A stretch of DNA of 64,000 bases from Deinococcus koreensis (GCF_002901445.1 NZ_PPPD01000001.1:1167001-1231000), one strand, 5' to 3'. Shown: positions 1 through 10,698, numbered from the stretch's first letter. The notes: generated by a model from the letters alone, not told the origin. Translations and numbers: made by a program.

Positions 1-378
1 GGTCAGGGGCAGGCCGCGCTCCCGCGCCCAGGCGCGCACCCGGCGGTCGCGGGCGTAGCTCACGCCGTTACCGGTTTCCTCGTGCGCCCAGACGGCGCCC
101 ACGCCATATTCCTCGCGCAGTTCCTCCAGCACGGCCACCGCCTCGCCGTGCCGGATGACGAGCCCGGTGCCCAGCGCCCGCAGCCGGAGGTCGAGTTCGC
201 TCAGGCAGTCGTTCAGGTAACTCAGGTGGTGGCCGGCGAATTCCTCGTGCCCCAGCTGTTCGGGCTCGTAGATGTAGAGCGGCAGCACCGGCCCGCGCCG
301 CGCGGCCTCCAGCAGCGGGGCATGGTCGCGCACGCGCAGATCTTTCTTGAACCAGACGAGTTGAACGCCACCGAACAC
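1..378 (-). CDS. Cryptochrome/photolyase family protein, N-terminal part (3' end outside window)
   Basis: The translated frame begins VFGGVQLVWFKKDLRVRDHA and continues with EAARRGPVLPLYIYEPEQLG. This is the antenna-chromophore Rossmann domain of deoxyribodipyrimidine photolyases and cryptochromes. About 126 codons are visible; the FAD-binding domain lies beyond base 1. The family uses blue light to split UV-made pyrimidine dimers, or acts as a photoreceptor, and the visible part cannot separate these. GTG at 376-378 is the best start, because an in-frame TAG lies six codons upstream and no ATG fits. There is no clear ribosome binding site. An AAGACT box seven bases upstream is a weak leaderless-type -10. 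Confidence 0.85.
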   Translation of the reverse strand, partial: MFGGVQLVWFKKDLRVRDHAPLLEAARRGPVLPLYIYEPEQLGHEEFAGHHLSYLNDCLSELDLRLRALGTGLVIRHGEAVAVLEELREEYGVGAVWAHEETGNGVSYARDRRVRAWARERGLPLT

Positions 379-451
379 AGGAGGGAGTCTTCCCTACCCG
401 GGCGCGCAGAACGGTGGGAAGTCCCGCCCACTCAAGGAAAGCTAAACGGGC

Positions 452-964
452 TCAGCTCACCCGAACCCGGTAGGTCAGCTTCAGGGTCTCGCCCGCCTTC
501 AGCGAGCTGATCGTCCAGCGGACGTTGGTCACGTCGGTCAGGGCCGCCGCCGCCTTCTTCACGGCCGCCTTGCCGTTCTCGGTGACGCTGCTGATGCGCT
601 GGGGAGCGGTGGAGTAGGTTCGGCCCCCGTCAGTGCTGTAGCTCAGGCCCACGCGCTCCAGCTTCGGCGTAATGGCGCCTGTGAACACGGTGCCCTCGGG
701 CACAGGCATACTCACCACCACCTGCGGCAGGGTCGCGGCGCCGACGTTCTGCACGGTCACCTCCTCGCTCAGCACATCGCCGGGCACCACGGTCAGCGGG
801 CTCTCGACCAGCTCCTCGGCCGACTGGCCGTTTACCGCCGAGACCTTCACGAGCTTCTGGACGGCCGTGTATTTCACGTTCTGTTTCACGGCCGCCGTCT
901 GGGCCAGCACGGACGAAGCCAGCACAGAGGAGGTCAGCCAGAGGGCCGTCAGCAGGCGATTCAT
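452..964 (-). CDS. Secreted DUF11-like repeat-domain protein
   Basis: 170 residues. A Sec signal peptide (MNRLLTALWLTSSVLASSVLA, cut after LAQ) is followed by one beta-sandwich domain. Motifs such as VVPGDVLSEEVTVQN, VVSMPVPEGTVFTG and LKAGETLKLTYRVRVS are typical of the DUF11 or conserved-repeat domains found in surface proteins. It probably sits in the periplasm or cell wall; its partner is unknown. The start is supported by a leaderless-type -10 (TACGGT, 971-976) six bases before the ATG. The neighbours are the photolyase downstream and carA upstream, both on the same strand, with no evidence of shared function. Confidence 0.7.
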   Translation of the reverse strand: MNRLLTALWLTSSVLASSVLAQTAAVKQNVKYTAVQKLVKVSAVNGQSAEELVESPLTVVPGDVLSEEVTVQNVGAATLPQVVVSMPVPEGTVFTGAITPKLERVGLSYSTDGGRTYSTAPQRISSVTENGKAAVKKAAAALTDVTNVRWTISSLKAGETLKLTYRVRVS

Positions 965-1049
965 AGAGGAACCGTAGCGCAGGGTGGTTAGAGGAGTGAA
1001 GGGCGGGGGCGGAGTTGACCATGCGGCCCCGCCGATCCCCTCCAGACCC

Positions 1050-2234
<1,185 letters not shown>

Positions 2235-2771
2235 GGTCAACCTCCGGCCATCGCCGCCTCACGGGACGGCATTCATGGCGTGTGCAGGGTCGCCTGAGCC
2301 GGCGACCTCCTGGCCCACACAATAGCCGACGTGCGGGCCGCACAAAGAGAGGTCGTCCGCGCAGTAAGGCCGGACAACCTGAGAGTGCATGGTTATGCGG
2401 AGACCTGAATAGCCATACGGATCGACGCCCCCTTTCATGCCCTGCGTGGTGCTGGCCTTTTCCGCCGGAGGAGGCCCGAACTGATGCGGGCCAGGGCGCC
2501 CGAGCCGGTATCAGGCTGACCCGATACCCAACCAGAGGAGTTCCGAACCATGTCGTGAGGGGGCGGCCGCGCGGTTCAACCGGTCAGACGCAGTCCGTCC
2601 GATCCGCGCACCGCTGGGGGACACCAGAACCGCGTCCCTCTGCCGGGCTCAGCATCGGCAGGAGTCCTGACCGCCGCCGGATCCGCCGGGCGTGCCCGGC
2701 ACTATTCCCGAGTGTTACGGTGGGCGCACACCCCATCGCGTTGTCCGGGCCTATTCGCAGGGAGGGATGAA
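2235..2771. other. Gene-free spacer between divergent carA and the homocysteine methyltransferase
   Basis: 537 bases with no credible gene. The longest frame (2282-2770, plus) is Arg/Pro/Ser-rich with no family resemblance. For carA I see a possible -10 (TATTGT read on the minus strand, 2319-2324) and an ARG-box-like palindrome. For the plus-strand gene, a TACGGT box at about 2715-2720 could be a -10. I found no recognisable SAM or SAH riboswitch core. Confidence 0.6.
2386..2399. promoter_or_regulatory. ARG-box-like palindrome upstream of carA
   Basis: TGCATGGTTATGCG is a near-perfect inverted repeat: five-base arms TGCAT/ATGCG with one mismatch and a four-base centre. It resembles the ArgR half-site arrangement TGAAT-N4-ATTCA. 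Its place upstream of carA fits arginine repression, but only one copy is seen and ArgR boxes normally come in pairs. Confidence 0.3.
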
Positions 2772-3707
2772 ATGACAGGACAGTTGCTTCAGTTCGGGCG
2801 CTACATGTTGACCGACGGTGGACTGGAGACCGACCTTCTCTACAACCGGGGGATCGATCTTCCCTGCTTCGCCTCGGTCGTGTTGCTGCGCACCGCAGAG
2901 GGACGAGCGGCGCTGGAGGCCTACTACCGCCCCTATCTGGAGCTGGCCCGGCGGGTCGGTGCCGGGTTCATCCTCGAGAGTGCCACGTGGCGTGCCAGCC
3001 CTGACTGGGCGGCGCCGCTCGGACTCGATCTGGCCGAGCTTGACGGACTGAATGTCGCTGCCATCGAGCTGGTGCGCCGCCTGAGAGCCGAGTATGAGAG
3101 GAGCATGCCCGAGATCGTGGTCAGCGGCTGCATCGGGCCTCGGGGCGACGGCTACGACCCCGGCGAGGTCATGAGCGCCCCGGAGGCGACCGACTACCAC
3201 ACCCACCAGGCGCGCGTGCTCGCCTCGGCGGGCGTCGACATGATTTCGGCCATCACCATGACGAACGTGAACGAGGCAATCGGCATCGCGCGGGCGGCAC
3301 AGATGGTCGGCGTGCCGGCGGTGATCTCATTTACCGTGGAGACGGACGGGCGACTGCCGACCGGTGACACGCTGATGGACGCGGTGATGGCGGTGGAGGC
3401 GGCAGAGGGCGCCTCCGTGTCTTACTACATGGTCAACTGCGCCCATCCCGACCACTTCGCCGCCGTCCTGGGCCAGCGTGCGGCCTGGACACAGCGCATC
3501 CGTGGACTCCGCGCCAACGCCTCGCGCTGCAGCCATGAGGAGCTGAACGCCATGACGGAGCTCGACGCGGGCGACCCGGCCGAACTCGGGCAGCTCTACC
3601 GCGCCCTCCTGGCCACCCAGCCGCAGATCAGGGTGCTCGGTGGCTGCTGCGGCACCGACCTGCGCCACGTCACGGCCGTCGCTCAGGCGTGCATTCCCCC
3701 GGCGTGA
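2772..3707 (+). CDS. Homocysteine S-methyltransferase family protein
   Basis: 311 residues, the usual size for MmuM-type enzymes. It has the TIM-barrel entry LTDGGLETDL, the mid-barrel SGCIGPRGDGYD, and the zinc-thiolate cysteines in YMVNCAHP and LGGCCGTD, the three ligands that activate homocysteine. It would transfer a methyl group from S-methylmethionine or a related donor to homocysteine to make methionine. ATG at 2772 has GGAGGG six bases upstream. It stands alone on the plus strand between minus-strand genes, so it is probably monocistronic. The methyl donor cannot be told from sequence. Confidence 0.9.
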   Translation: MTGQLLQFGRYMLTDGGLETDLLYNRGIDLPCFASVVLLRTAEGRAALEAYYRPYLELARRVGAGFILESATWRASPDWAAPLGLDLAELDGLNVAAIELVRRLRAEYERSMPEIVVSGCIGPRGDGYDPGEVMSAPEATDYHTHQARVLASAGVDMISAITMTNVNEAIGIARAAQMVGVPAVISFTVETDGRLPTGDTLMDAVMAVEAAEGASVSYYMVNCAHPDHFAAVLGQRAAWTQRIRGLRANASRCSHEELNAMTELDAGDPAELGQLYRALLATQPQIRVLGGCCGTDLRHVTAVAQACIPPA

Positions 3708-3897
3708 CCGAGCCCAGCAGGACGCGCGCACGTTCGGACCCTGAACGGTGGTGGGAAGAACTGAGCTTCAGTCGGGAGCGCGCACCTCAACACCCCTGAA
3801 GGCCGGCACCGACCGGGAGGACGCGAGGCGGACGTTGGGAGATGGACGGATTCCGGAACGGCGCTGGAGGTTTGGAGAGCGCAGGAGGAACCGCTGC

Positions 3898-5682
3898 CTA
3901 TTCCCAGCGGTACCGGACGCTCGACTTGCTGAGGATGAGGCTGCCCTGCACGCTGCTTTGCGATGTCAGGCCGTCGTAGCGGTTGATGAGATCCGTGGTC
4001 ACGGTGCCGATGGTGACCAGCGCGCCGTCCAGACCGGCCGCGCCCCCGGATGTCGTGGAGGGCAGAGCCTTGAGGGCTTCCAGCATGGCCCGTTCCTCGT
4101 CGCTCATGGTCGCGTCCGTCTCGTCCGTGCCGGCTCCCGAGTCCAGCCCCGCGCCCTTCAGGGAGTCGGCCAGCGCCGCCTGGAAGTCCTCGACGCTCAG
4201 ATCCGGCAGGTTGCCCTGGTACCGCCAGCCCGCGCCGCTCATGCTCAGGCCCGCCCCCTGGAAGTCGGCGCTCTGCGCCAGGGTCTCGCCGCCCTCGGCC
4301 AGCGCCGCCTGGAGCGCCTTGTCGCTGAAGGCGGTGATCAGGTAGTCCCCCCGGAAGGCGTAGACCATCTTCATGCCGGCCAGCAGCTCCTGCAGGGGCT
4401 CCAGACTCTGCCCCAGGCCCTCTGAGAGCTGCTCGGTGCGGGCGCTGCCCAAGTCCCTCAGCTCAGCCGGCAAGGCCCCCGTCAGATCCGGCCCGCCGGC
4501 CCTGATCAGCGTGCCGAGGCTGTCCCCCAGCCCCGCGATGGCCGCGTTCACGCTCGCGGCGTACTCGGGCAGGTGCTTCTTCGCGGCGTCCATGTCCCGC
4601 ACGCGCTGGTACGACACCGAGGAGTCCAGGCTCGCCAGCGGGTTGCTGCTGTCCAGGCCGGCCTTCATGCCGCCCGCCAGGGTGACCTGCGCGCACTCGC
4701 TCCCCAGGTAGGTGCCGGCGCGTTCCAGGTGGTGGGCAAGCTGGCTGTCGCTCAGGAAGCCCAGCGGATCGAAGAGATCCAGGCGGGTCAGCCAGCGGGC
4801 CGTGTAGGCGCCGGATTCCGGGGCACAGGCGCGGGCGGCCACGGCCTCGACATCGGCGGGGATGATGTCCTGCACCTTGAAATCGGTGGTGTGGGTGAGC
4901 AGGCGGTAGAGCGGCTGATCCTTGCCCTGCGCGTTCGCGGCGTGCGCCGAGGCGGCGGTCAGTCCGGCGTCCGTGGTCGTGAAGCCCGCCGCGTACTGTC
5001 CCAGCGTGTCGATGGCGTCCACGACGGGCGAGAACAGCCGGGGCAGGGCCACCCTGCCCAGATAGCCCCGGATGACCTTGGCGGTGGCCGAGAAGTTCAC
5101 GAACAGCGACAGCTCCTGCGCGCCCACCGAGCGCGTGGGCCGGGTATAGGCCACCGAGTTCACCAGCCTGGGCGCGTCCTTGCCGCTCAGGCGGCCCAGG
5201 TAGCCCATCAGCAGGCCCTTGTCGGTGGAGACGTAGACCAGACCGCCCGCCATGCCCGCGAACACGTCGCCCTGCCGCGAGAAGGTGTAGACGCCGACCC
5301 GCGCCGCCGGGGCCTTCTTGAAGAGACTGCCGAAGAATTCGCCCGACAGCTCGTCCACGCGCGACACCGCCAGCACGTGCGGCGTGAAGGTCTTGCCCGC
5401 CGTACCCACCGTGAAGACGCCCAGCGCCGCCTCCTTGCCCAGCGAGCCCTTCAGGAGTTCCTGCATCCCGTCCAGCGTGCCGGTCATGTCCTCGTTCTCT
5501 TCACCCCCGACCGCGTTGACCACGTTCCCGATCAGGCCCGACAGCCGCTCCAGCGCTCCGCCCGCGTCGCGGGTCTCCAGGGTCAGGAGCGCCCCGGCGG
5601 GGAGCTGTTCGCTCAGCGAGGCGGCCCGGGCGCCCGGCGCCAGCATGGCGAGGCCCAGGGTGATGGTCAGGATCGGTTTCAC
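3898..5682 (-). CDS. Exported DUF3352 domain protein
   Basis: 594 residues. It has a signal peptide (VKPILTITLGLAMLAPGARA) and then a long Ala/Gly/Ser/Leu-rich ectodomain with no catalytic motif. Stretches such as LPAGALLTLETRDAGGALERL and FAGMAGGLVYVSTDKGLLMGYL match the DUF3352 family of bacterial exported proteins of unknown function. The GTG start at 5680-5682 fits a leaderless promoter (TATGAT, 5689-5694, six bases upstream). An upstream in-frame start would place that box inside the gene and break the signal peptide. It converges with the homocysteine methyltransferase gene across a 190-base spacer that shows nothing. Confidence 0.75.
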   Translation of the reverse strand: MKPILTITLGLAMLAPGARAASLSEQLPAGALLTLETRDAGGALERLSGLIGNVVNAVGGEENEDMTGTLDGMQELLKGSLGKEAALGVFTVGTAGKTFTPHVLAVSRVDELSGEFFGSLFKKAPAARVGVYTFSRQGDVFAGMAGGLVYVSTDKGLLMGYLGRLSGKDAPRLVNSVAYTRPTRSVGAQELSLFVNFSATAKVIRGYLGRVALPRLFSPVVDAIDTLGQYAAGFTTTDAGLTAASAHAANAQGKDQPLYRLLTHTTDFKVQDIIPADVEAVAARACAPESGAYTARWLTRLDLFDPLGFLSDSQLAHHLERAGTYLGSECAQVTLAGGMKAGLDSSNPLASLDSSVSYQRVRDMDAAKKHLPEYAASVNAAIAGLGDSLGTLIRAGGPDLTGALPAELRDLGSARTEQLSEGLGQSLEPLQELLAGMKMVYAFRGDYLITAFSDKALQAALAEGGETLAQSADFQGAGLSMSGAGWRYQGNLPDLSVEDFQAALADSLKGAGLDSGAGTDETDATMSDEERAMLEALKALPSTTSGGAAGLDGALVTIGTVTTDLINRYDGLTSQSSVQGSLILSKSSVRYRWE

Positions 5683-5812
5683 TCCCAGATCATAAGGGGG
5701 CCGGATGCAGGGGGCGCCCGCAATCGCGTCCAGCATCTCTGTCCAGCATCCCGAATCGGCCGCAGGGAGAAGAGTGAGCCGACCTCGCCGCCGAGACCGG
5801 CTCCTATGGTCT

Positions 5813-6490
5813 TCAGCCGGGTGCTCCGGCCAGCGCCCGTTCCGCCTGGGTCAGCGCCTCCGGCGTGTCCACGTCCAGCAGCAGCGCCGCCGGGAATTGC
5901 CGCACCTGCGCCTGGTGGCGCCAGGCCTGGATCAGCTCTCGGGGGCCGTGGTCGGCGTCGGGAACGGCGCGCACGCCATCGAGCAGGTCGGCGCGCAGCA
6001 GGTGGGGTGGGGCGCGCACGGCGTCCGGCCCCGGGCCTGGCCCGTCGCCGTATGTGGCCAACACCACGGGCGCCCCGGACTCTCGGAAGGTCTGCAGCAG
6101 GGCGCGGTGAAGCTCCGCCGTCACCAGCGGCATGTCGGCCAGGGCGAAGTTCGCGCCGGCCAGCCCGGCCGGGAGCGCCGCCACGGCCACCCGGAACGAG
6201 GACGCCAGCCCGCGCGCCGGCTCCGGATTGACCACGAAGGCGAAGCCCAGTCCGTCCAGCGCCTGCCGGATCTGCGCCCCGACCTCCCCGGGCGGGATCA
6301 CCGCCAGCAGGGGGTCGTGCCCGGCGCCCGCCAGGGCCACAGCCGCGTACCGGCACAGCGGCCGGCCCGCCAGCAGCGCCAGTTGCTTGGGGCGGCCCAT
6401 ACGGGTGCTGAGCCCGGCGGCCAGCAGCACGCCGGCGATGGGGCCAGTCGGCGCCGCCGGGCCCTGGGCAGCGGGGAGGTTCGCGGTCAT
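5813..6490 (-). CDS. MocA-like nucleotidyltransferase (molybdenum cofactor type)
   Basis: 225 residues. The GT-A signature AGVLLAAGLSTRMGRPKQL binds the nucleotide, and FALADMPLV carries the metal-binding Asp. The tail DGVRAVPDADHG and LLLDVDTPEAL is typical of MocA-type CTP:molybdopterin cytidylyltransferases (NTP_transf_3). MocA makes molybdopterin cytosine dinucleotide for the xanthine dehydrogenase/CO dehydrogenase family. That fits the CoxG/D/E genes 4-9 kb away, although no such dehydrogenase is in the window. It has a leaderless-type start: TACAGT (6497-6502) six bases before the ATG. Other nucleotidyltransferases of this fold cannot be excluded. Confidence 0.75.
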   Translation of the reverse strand: MTANLPAAQGPAAPTGPIAGVLLAAGLSTRMGRPKQLALLAGRPLCRYAAVALAGAGHDPLLAVIPPGEVGAQIRQALDGLGFAFVVNPEPARGLASSFRVAVAALPAGLAGANFALADMPLVTAELHRALLQTFRESGAPVVLATYGDGPGPGPDAVRAPPHLLRADLLDGVRAVPDADHGPRELIQAWRHQAQVRQFPAALLLDVDTPEALTQAERALAGAPG

Positions 6491-6704
6491 TTCCGCACTG
6501 TAGCGTTCGCATTCCAGACGCTCCGCGGGGCGGCTCGCCCCACCAGCGGCCAGCGGGGCCGCTCCTGAGAAAAACGCATTACCAGATGACCGGCCGCTAC
6601 AAAGTCATCAATCTGACAGTCTGTGATACGGCGGTGAGGCTTCGTCCGTAGACTGGAACCTGGAAGAGACCATCTCCGTGGCCCTGACTCCCCAAGGTTC
6701 CTGT

Positions 6705-8528
6705 ATGTCCATGTCCCAGACCCCCACCCTGCGTCCTCCCCTGCCCCCGGCCACGACCCTCCCGGACGTGCTCGACCGCGCCTGGCAGCAGCGCCGCAGC
6801 GACCCACGCGGGGCGATCCAGGTGGCGCGCACCGTGCTGGCGGGCACTGCGCTGGCGGGCACCACCGCTGGAGCCCCCCCCTCGCCCCGGGACGAGGCCA
6901 GGGCGCGCCTGTGCCTGGGCTATGGGCTGCTGCGGCTGGGCGAGTTCGCGGCGGCCCGCGACGAGGTGGAGCAGGCCGTCGCGCTCTTCACCGGGCTGGC
7001 CGATGTGCCCTGGCGCCGCACGGCCCTGAACATCCAGGGCATGCTCCAGGGTGAGCGGGGCGCACTGGTCGAGGCCCTCAAGACCTTCGGGCTGGTCCGG
7101 CAGCTCAGCGCCCAGCTGGGCGAAATCCAGGCCGAGGTCGAGGCGATCAACAACACCGGCACGGTCTACGTCAACATGGGGGATCACGCCGGCGCGCTGG
7201 AGCATCGACTGACCGCCCTGAGGCTGTGCCGGGAGCACGGTCTGCGCGGAGTCGAGCGCGAGGCCCTGGTCAACCTCAGCGTCGATTATCACGAACTGGG
7301 GCAATACGAGGCGGCGCTGGAGGCCGCGCAGGCCAGCTGGGCCGCCGGGGACGCCCAGGAGGACGAGATCGACCCCTACGTCCGGGCGATGGGACAGCAC
7401 CAGGCGGCGCGGGCCTGCTTCGGGCTGGGCCGCTACGAGCAGGCCCTGGCCCTGAACCACGAGGCCCTGGCTGCATTCGGCGCCCAGGGTGATCAGGCGA
7501 GCAGTGCGGAGGTGCACGCCGAACTCGGGCGGCTGGCCGAGCAGCGGCGCGACTACGCCGGAGCCGGCCAGGCCTACCGGCTGAGCCTGCTGCTCCGCAG
7601 GCAGACCGGCGACACGCGGGGCGAGGCCGAAAGCCTGCTGCAGGTCGGCCAGCTGCATCTCCTGATGGATGAGCAGCAGGCGGCGCTGGATACGCTGCAC
7701 CAGGCCCGTACGGTGGCCGAGGCCGCCGAGGCCCGCAGCGAACGGTGCGCCGCCGATCTGGCCCTGTGCCGCGCCTACCGGCAGGGGGGCCAGCACCGCG
7801 AGGCCCTGCATCATCTGGAGCAGCACCTGCAGCTCAAAGAGCAGCTCTTCAACGACCGCTCGGCCCGGCGGCTGCAGAGCCTTCAGGTGCAGTACGAACT
7901 CGGGCTGGCAGAAGAGCAGCGGGCCCAGGCCGAGCGGCAGAGCGCCGAGTTGCGCCAGCTCAACGCGCAGCTGGAACAGAGCAACCAGGAACGCGAAGCG
8001 GCCCACGCCGAGACCTCGCGGCTGCTGGCCCAGGTGGAACGTCAGGCCAACGAGGACGCGCTGACCGGACTGGCCAACCGCCGGGCCTTCGACCGCACCA
8101 TCGAGCGGCTAGTCCGGGGAGCGCAGCTCTCGGTCATCGTGTGCGATATCGACCACTTCAAGTCCGTGAACGACCGCTTCTCCCATCTGGTCGGCGACGA
8201 GGTGCTGCGGCAGGTAGCCCGGCTGCTCAGAAGCGGGCTGCGGCAGGGCGACCTGCTGGCCCGCTACGGGGGCGAGGAGTTCGTCATCCTGATGCAGGGT
8301 ACGGATGTCCAGACCACCGTCCAGATCGCCGAGCGGCTGCGCAGACTGGTCGAGCAGTATGCCTGGACGTCCATCCGGCCTGGACTTCACCTGACGCTCA
8401 GTCTGGGCGCGGCCACGACCGATGGCGAGCGCTCGGTGGCCGAACTGGTCGAAGGGGCGGATCTCGCCCTGTACCGCGCCAAGGCCGCCGGCCGCAACCA
8501 GCTGTCTCTGGGCGAGAACACGAACTGA
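6705..8528 (+). CDS. TPR-repeat diguanylate cyclase (GGDEF)
   Basis: 607 residues. The N-terminal roughly 400 residues are tetratricopeptide repeats (for example AEVEAINNTGTVYVNMGDHA). A coiled coil of about 50 residues follows (EEQRAQAERQSAELRQLNAQ), then the GGDEF domain. The active-site signature is GGEEF at residues 522-526. An intact inhibitory RxxD site (RQGD, 513-516) lies five residues before it, so feedback inhibition by c-di-GMP is expected. There is no membrane segment, so this is a cytoplasmic sensor. ATG at 6705 was chosen over an upstream GTG (6678) because AAGG lies seven bases before it. The input signal is unknown. Confidence 0.9.
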   Translation: MSMSQTPTLRPPLPPATTLPDVLDRAWQQRRSDPRGAIQVARTVLAGTALAGTTAGAPPSPRDEARARLCLGYGLLRLGEFAAARDEVEQAVALFTGLADVPWRRTALNIQGMLQGERGALVEALKTFGLVRQLSAQLGEIQAEVEAINNTGTVYVNMGDHAGALEHRLTALRLCREHGLRGVEREALVNLSVDYHELGQYEAALEAAQASWAAGDAQEDEIDPYVRAMGQHQAARACFGLGRYEQALALNHEALAAFGAQGDQASSAEVHAELGRLAEQRRDYAGAGQAYRLSLLLRRQTGDTRGEAESLLQVGQLHLLMDEQQAALDTLHQARTVAEAAEARSERCAADLALCRAYRQGGQHREALHHLEQHLQLKEQLFNDRSARRLQSLQVQYELGLAEEQRAQAERQSAELRQLNAQLEQSNQEREAAHAETSRLLAQVERQANEDALTGLANRRAFDRTIERLVRGAQLSVIVCDIDHFKSVNDRFSHLVGDEVLRQVARLLRSGLRQGDLLARYGGEEFVILMQGTDVQTTVQIAERLRRLVEQYAWTSIRPGLHLTLSLGAATTDGERSVAELVEGADLALYRAKAAGRNQLSLGENTN

Positions 8529-9423
8529 CTGTGCCCTCCGCCGGGGTTCGCGGGCCGGGCCGGAGAGCTGGGACACCCGACGGCAACGCCGAGCGAATTC
8601 CGGACAGGACGGGGCTCGATCCGGCAGAGAGCCTCCCAGAGATGCCCCGTACCGAAGGGGAAGGCGAGCGGACGGGCGATGGGCGAACATCCGGCGCTTC
8701 TCCGGGTGCCCGGGAGTCAGCCCAGTTCCGAATGCCCTGGGTTCTGTGTTCAGCATTGGTCTGACTGATATAGGACTCAAGTGATGGCAAGACCTGGCGG
8801 AGTCGCTATCAACAGACCCCTCACCCCAATCCTCTGCTTCGCCGCTCTGCGAGCCTCCCCAGGGGAGCGGGAGTCGAGAACCTGCGAAGCAGAGTCGAAG
8901 ATCTGCGAAGAAGAGGGAGCCGCACCGCGGCGCAAGGGTGAGGGGTCTCGGATGTCGCAGGAGCACTTGAACTTCGTATGAAAGGACTCGCAGAGCGGCG
9001 AAGCCGGGAAGGAACACGGACAAATTTCGCCGCAGGCGAGGAACACCCGGTTCTGCTCTGGGTGTTTCGGAATGGAGCGGCAGTCCGTGTCACGGCGGTC
9101 GCCAGACCACGGGTTCGGGGCGAGCGGACGGGCACCGCTCCGCAGGAGAGCGAGGAGCCGCCCTGCACAGCGGCTGCAGTGGAGCCCAGGGGGGTGCTGT
9201 CTACCCGGAGGCGCAACCCAAGGCCGCTGTCAGACCGAAGGCGTGCCAGGTGTCCAGAGACCGCCGTTTCCCGCTGCCCCTTTATTGTCCCTCCAGTCAT
9301 TTCCGGGTGAGGGTGGGCCGGGTACCGTGGAGGCAGTTCGGATCGAACGGGGTACAGCGCAGACGCCGCGGCTGACCTGATTCCCGGTCACTGCTGGCAT
9401 GTTCCTGAGCTGGAGGCTCCCTC
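8529..9423. other. 895-base gene-free block with nested inverted repeats
   Basis: No frame here looks like a protein; the longest (8821-9300 minus, 8978-9310 plus) are Arg/Ser/Pro-rich. The block holds the inverted-repeat cluster described at 8814-9072. The rest, 9073-9423, shows only the ribosome binding site of the subtilase gene near its end. Confidence 0.6.
8814..9072. repeat. Nested inverted repeats, member of the dispersed CTCTGCTTCG family
   Basis: Three perfect inverted pairs are visible. The first is 13 bases at 8814-8826 with 8936-8948 (AGACCCCTCACCC type). The second is 18 bases at 8836-8853 with 8987-9004 (GCTTCGCCGCTCTGCGAG). The third is a hairpin near 9049-9072 with AACACCC arms. 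The first two pairs interlock rather than nest. The 24 bases at 8832-8855 recur exactly at 46181-46204. Confidence 0.65.
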
Positions 9424-10698
9424 ATGAAACCACTTCGACCCCTTGTCCTGACCACCCTGGCGCTCGCGCTGGCCGGGTGCGGCCTGTCCACGCGTGAACT
9501 CCCTGCCCAGGAGACGGCCACGGCACAGCAGCCCGACCGGGTGCAGACCATCCGGATCGGCGCCGACGCCGCACGCAGCACCTACGAGGCCACGCCCGGC
9601 GTGACCGTGCTCGCCTGGCAGCCCGACGCCGGCTTCGCGATCCTTGAGCGCTCCGGGGCTTCTGCCGGTGCGCCGGCACTGAGCGCCCTGGGGCTGGGCA
9701 GCAGTGAGCCCAGCGCCAGCCGCTACACCCTTCCCGAGACGCAGGCCAGCGGACTCCGGGCCGGCTCGCGCGGCCTGTGGTCCGGCGGCAACGGCGGCTG
9801 GACAAAGGGCCCCGGCGCGCTGAGGGCGTCTCCACGCAACGGACGGGGCTGGGAGCAGATCGATCTGGCAGACGCCAGACTCCTGGCCAGCCGGCTCGGC
9901 AAGGGCGTCAAGGTGGCGGTGATCGACACGGGGGTGGATCTGAAGCACCCGGCGCTGGAGGGTCACCTCTCTCCGGCCTCCGAGTGGAAGGACTACGTGG
10001 ACGGCGACGCGGTGCCGCAGGAGATGGACAGCTCGGCTGGGGCGTATGGCCACGGTACCGGCGTGGCCGGCATCATCCTGCAGGTGGCGCCCGAGGCCAC
10101 CATCCTGCCGATCCGGGTGCTGCGGCCCGACGGCTCGGGCGACCTCTCGGCGCTGGTGCAGGCCATCGGCTGGGCCATCGACCGGGGAGCCGACGTGATC
10201 AACCTGTCGCTGGGCTCCGATACGACGTCGGCCGCGCTGAGCAACATGCTGGGGCTGGCCACGACGCGCGGGGTCTTCACCGTGGCGTCCAGCGGCAACA
10301 CGGGCGGTCAGAACGTCACCTACCCCGCCGCCGATACCGCCCTGAAGGCGGCCGGCACCTACCTGATCAGCGTCGGGAGCGTGGACGGCAGCGACTCGCT
10401 CTCCAGCTTCTCGAACTACGGCAAAGCGCTGGATCTCCTGGCGCCCGGCGAGAACGTCGTGACGGCGGCGCCGGACAGTCAGATCGCGGCCTGGAGCGGC
10501 ACGTCGTTCGCGGCGCCGCAGGTCACGGGCGCGCTGGCGCTCGCGCTGGGTCAGGGCTTCAGCCCGGCACAGCTGCAGAAGAAGCTGCTCGAAGGCGCCG
10601 ACAATGTCGAGAAGGCCACGGCGCGCAACGCCAGTTTCAAGAGCCTGCTGGGTCAGGGCCGCCTGAACCTGGGCACCTTCCTGGGCAAACTGAAGTAA
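9424..10698 (+). CDS. Lipoprotein subtilisin-like serine protease (S8)
   Basis: 424 residues. A lipoprotein signal peptide ends in the lipobox LAGC (Cys19), so the enzyme is membrane-anchored outside the cytoplasm. A propeptide-like segment runs to about residue 140, followed by the S8 domain. The catalytic triad is complete: Asp168 in VAVIDTGVDLKHP, His210 in YGHGTGVAG and Ser361 in WSGTSFAAPQVTG. SSGNTGG supplies the oxyanion Asn. GGAGG lies seven bases before the ATG. Deinococcus genomes carry many S8 proteases for using external protein. The gene is followed by a strong 13-bp hairpin. Confidence 0.93.
   Translation: MKPLRPLVLTTLALALAGCGLSTRELPAQETATAQQPDRVQTIRIGADAARSTYEATPGVTVLAWQPDAGFAILERSGASAGAPALSALGLGSSEPSASRYTLPETQASGLRAGSRGLWSGGNGGWTKGPGALRASPRNGRGWEQIDLADARLLASRLGKGVKVAVIDTGVDLKHPALEGHLSPASEWKDYVDGDAVPQEMDSSAGAYGHGTGVAGIILQVAPEATILPIRVLRPDGSGDLSALVQAIGWAIDRGADVINLSLGSDTTSAALSNMLGLATTRGVFTVASSGNTGGQNVTYPAADTALKAAGTYLISVGSVDGSDSLSSFSNYGKALDLLAPGENVVTAAPDSQIAAWSGTSFAAPQVTGALALALGQGFSPAQLQKKLLEGADNVEKATARNASFKSLLGQGRLNLGTFLGKLK

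Noticed and set aside
2282..2770. 162-codon plus-strand frame between carA and the methyltransferase
   Set aside because: Arg/Pro/Ser-rich composition with no domain. It runs into the methyltransferase ribosome binding site, so it looks like untranslated spacer.
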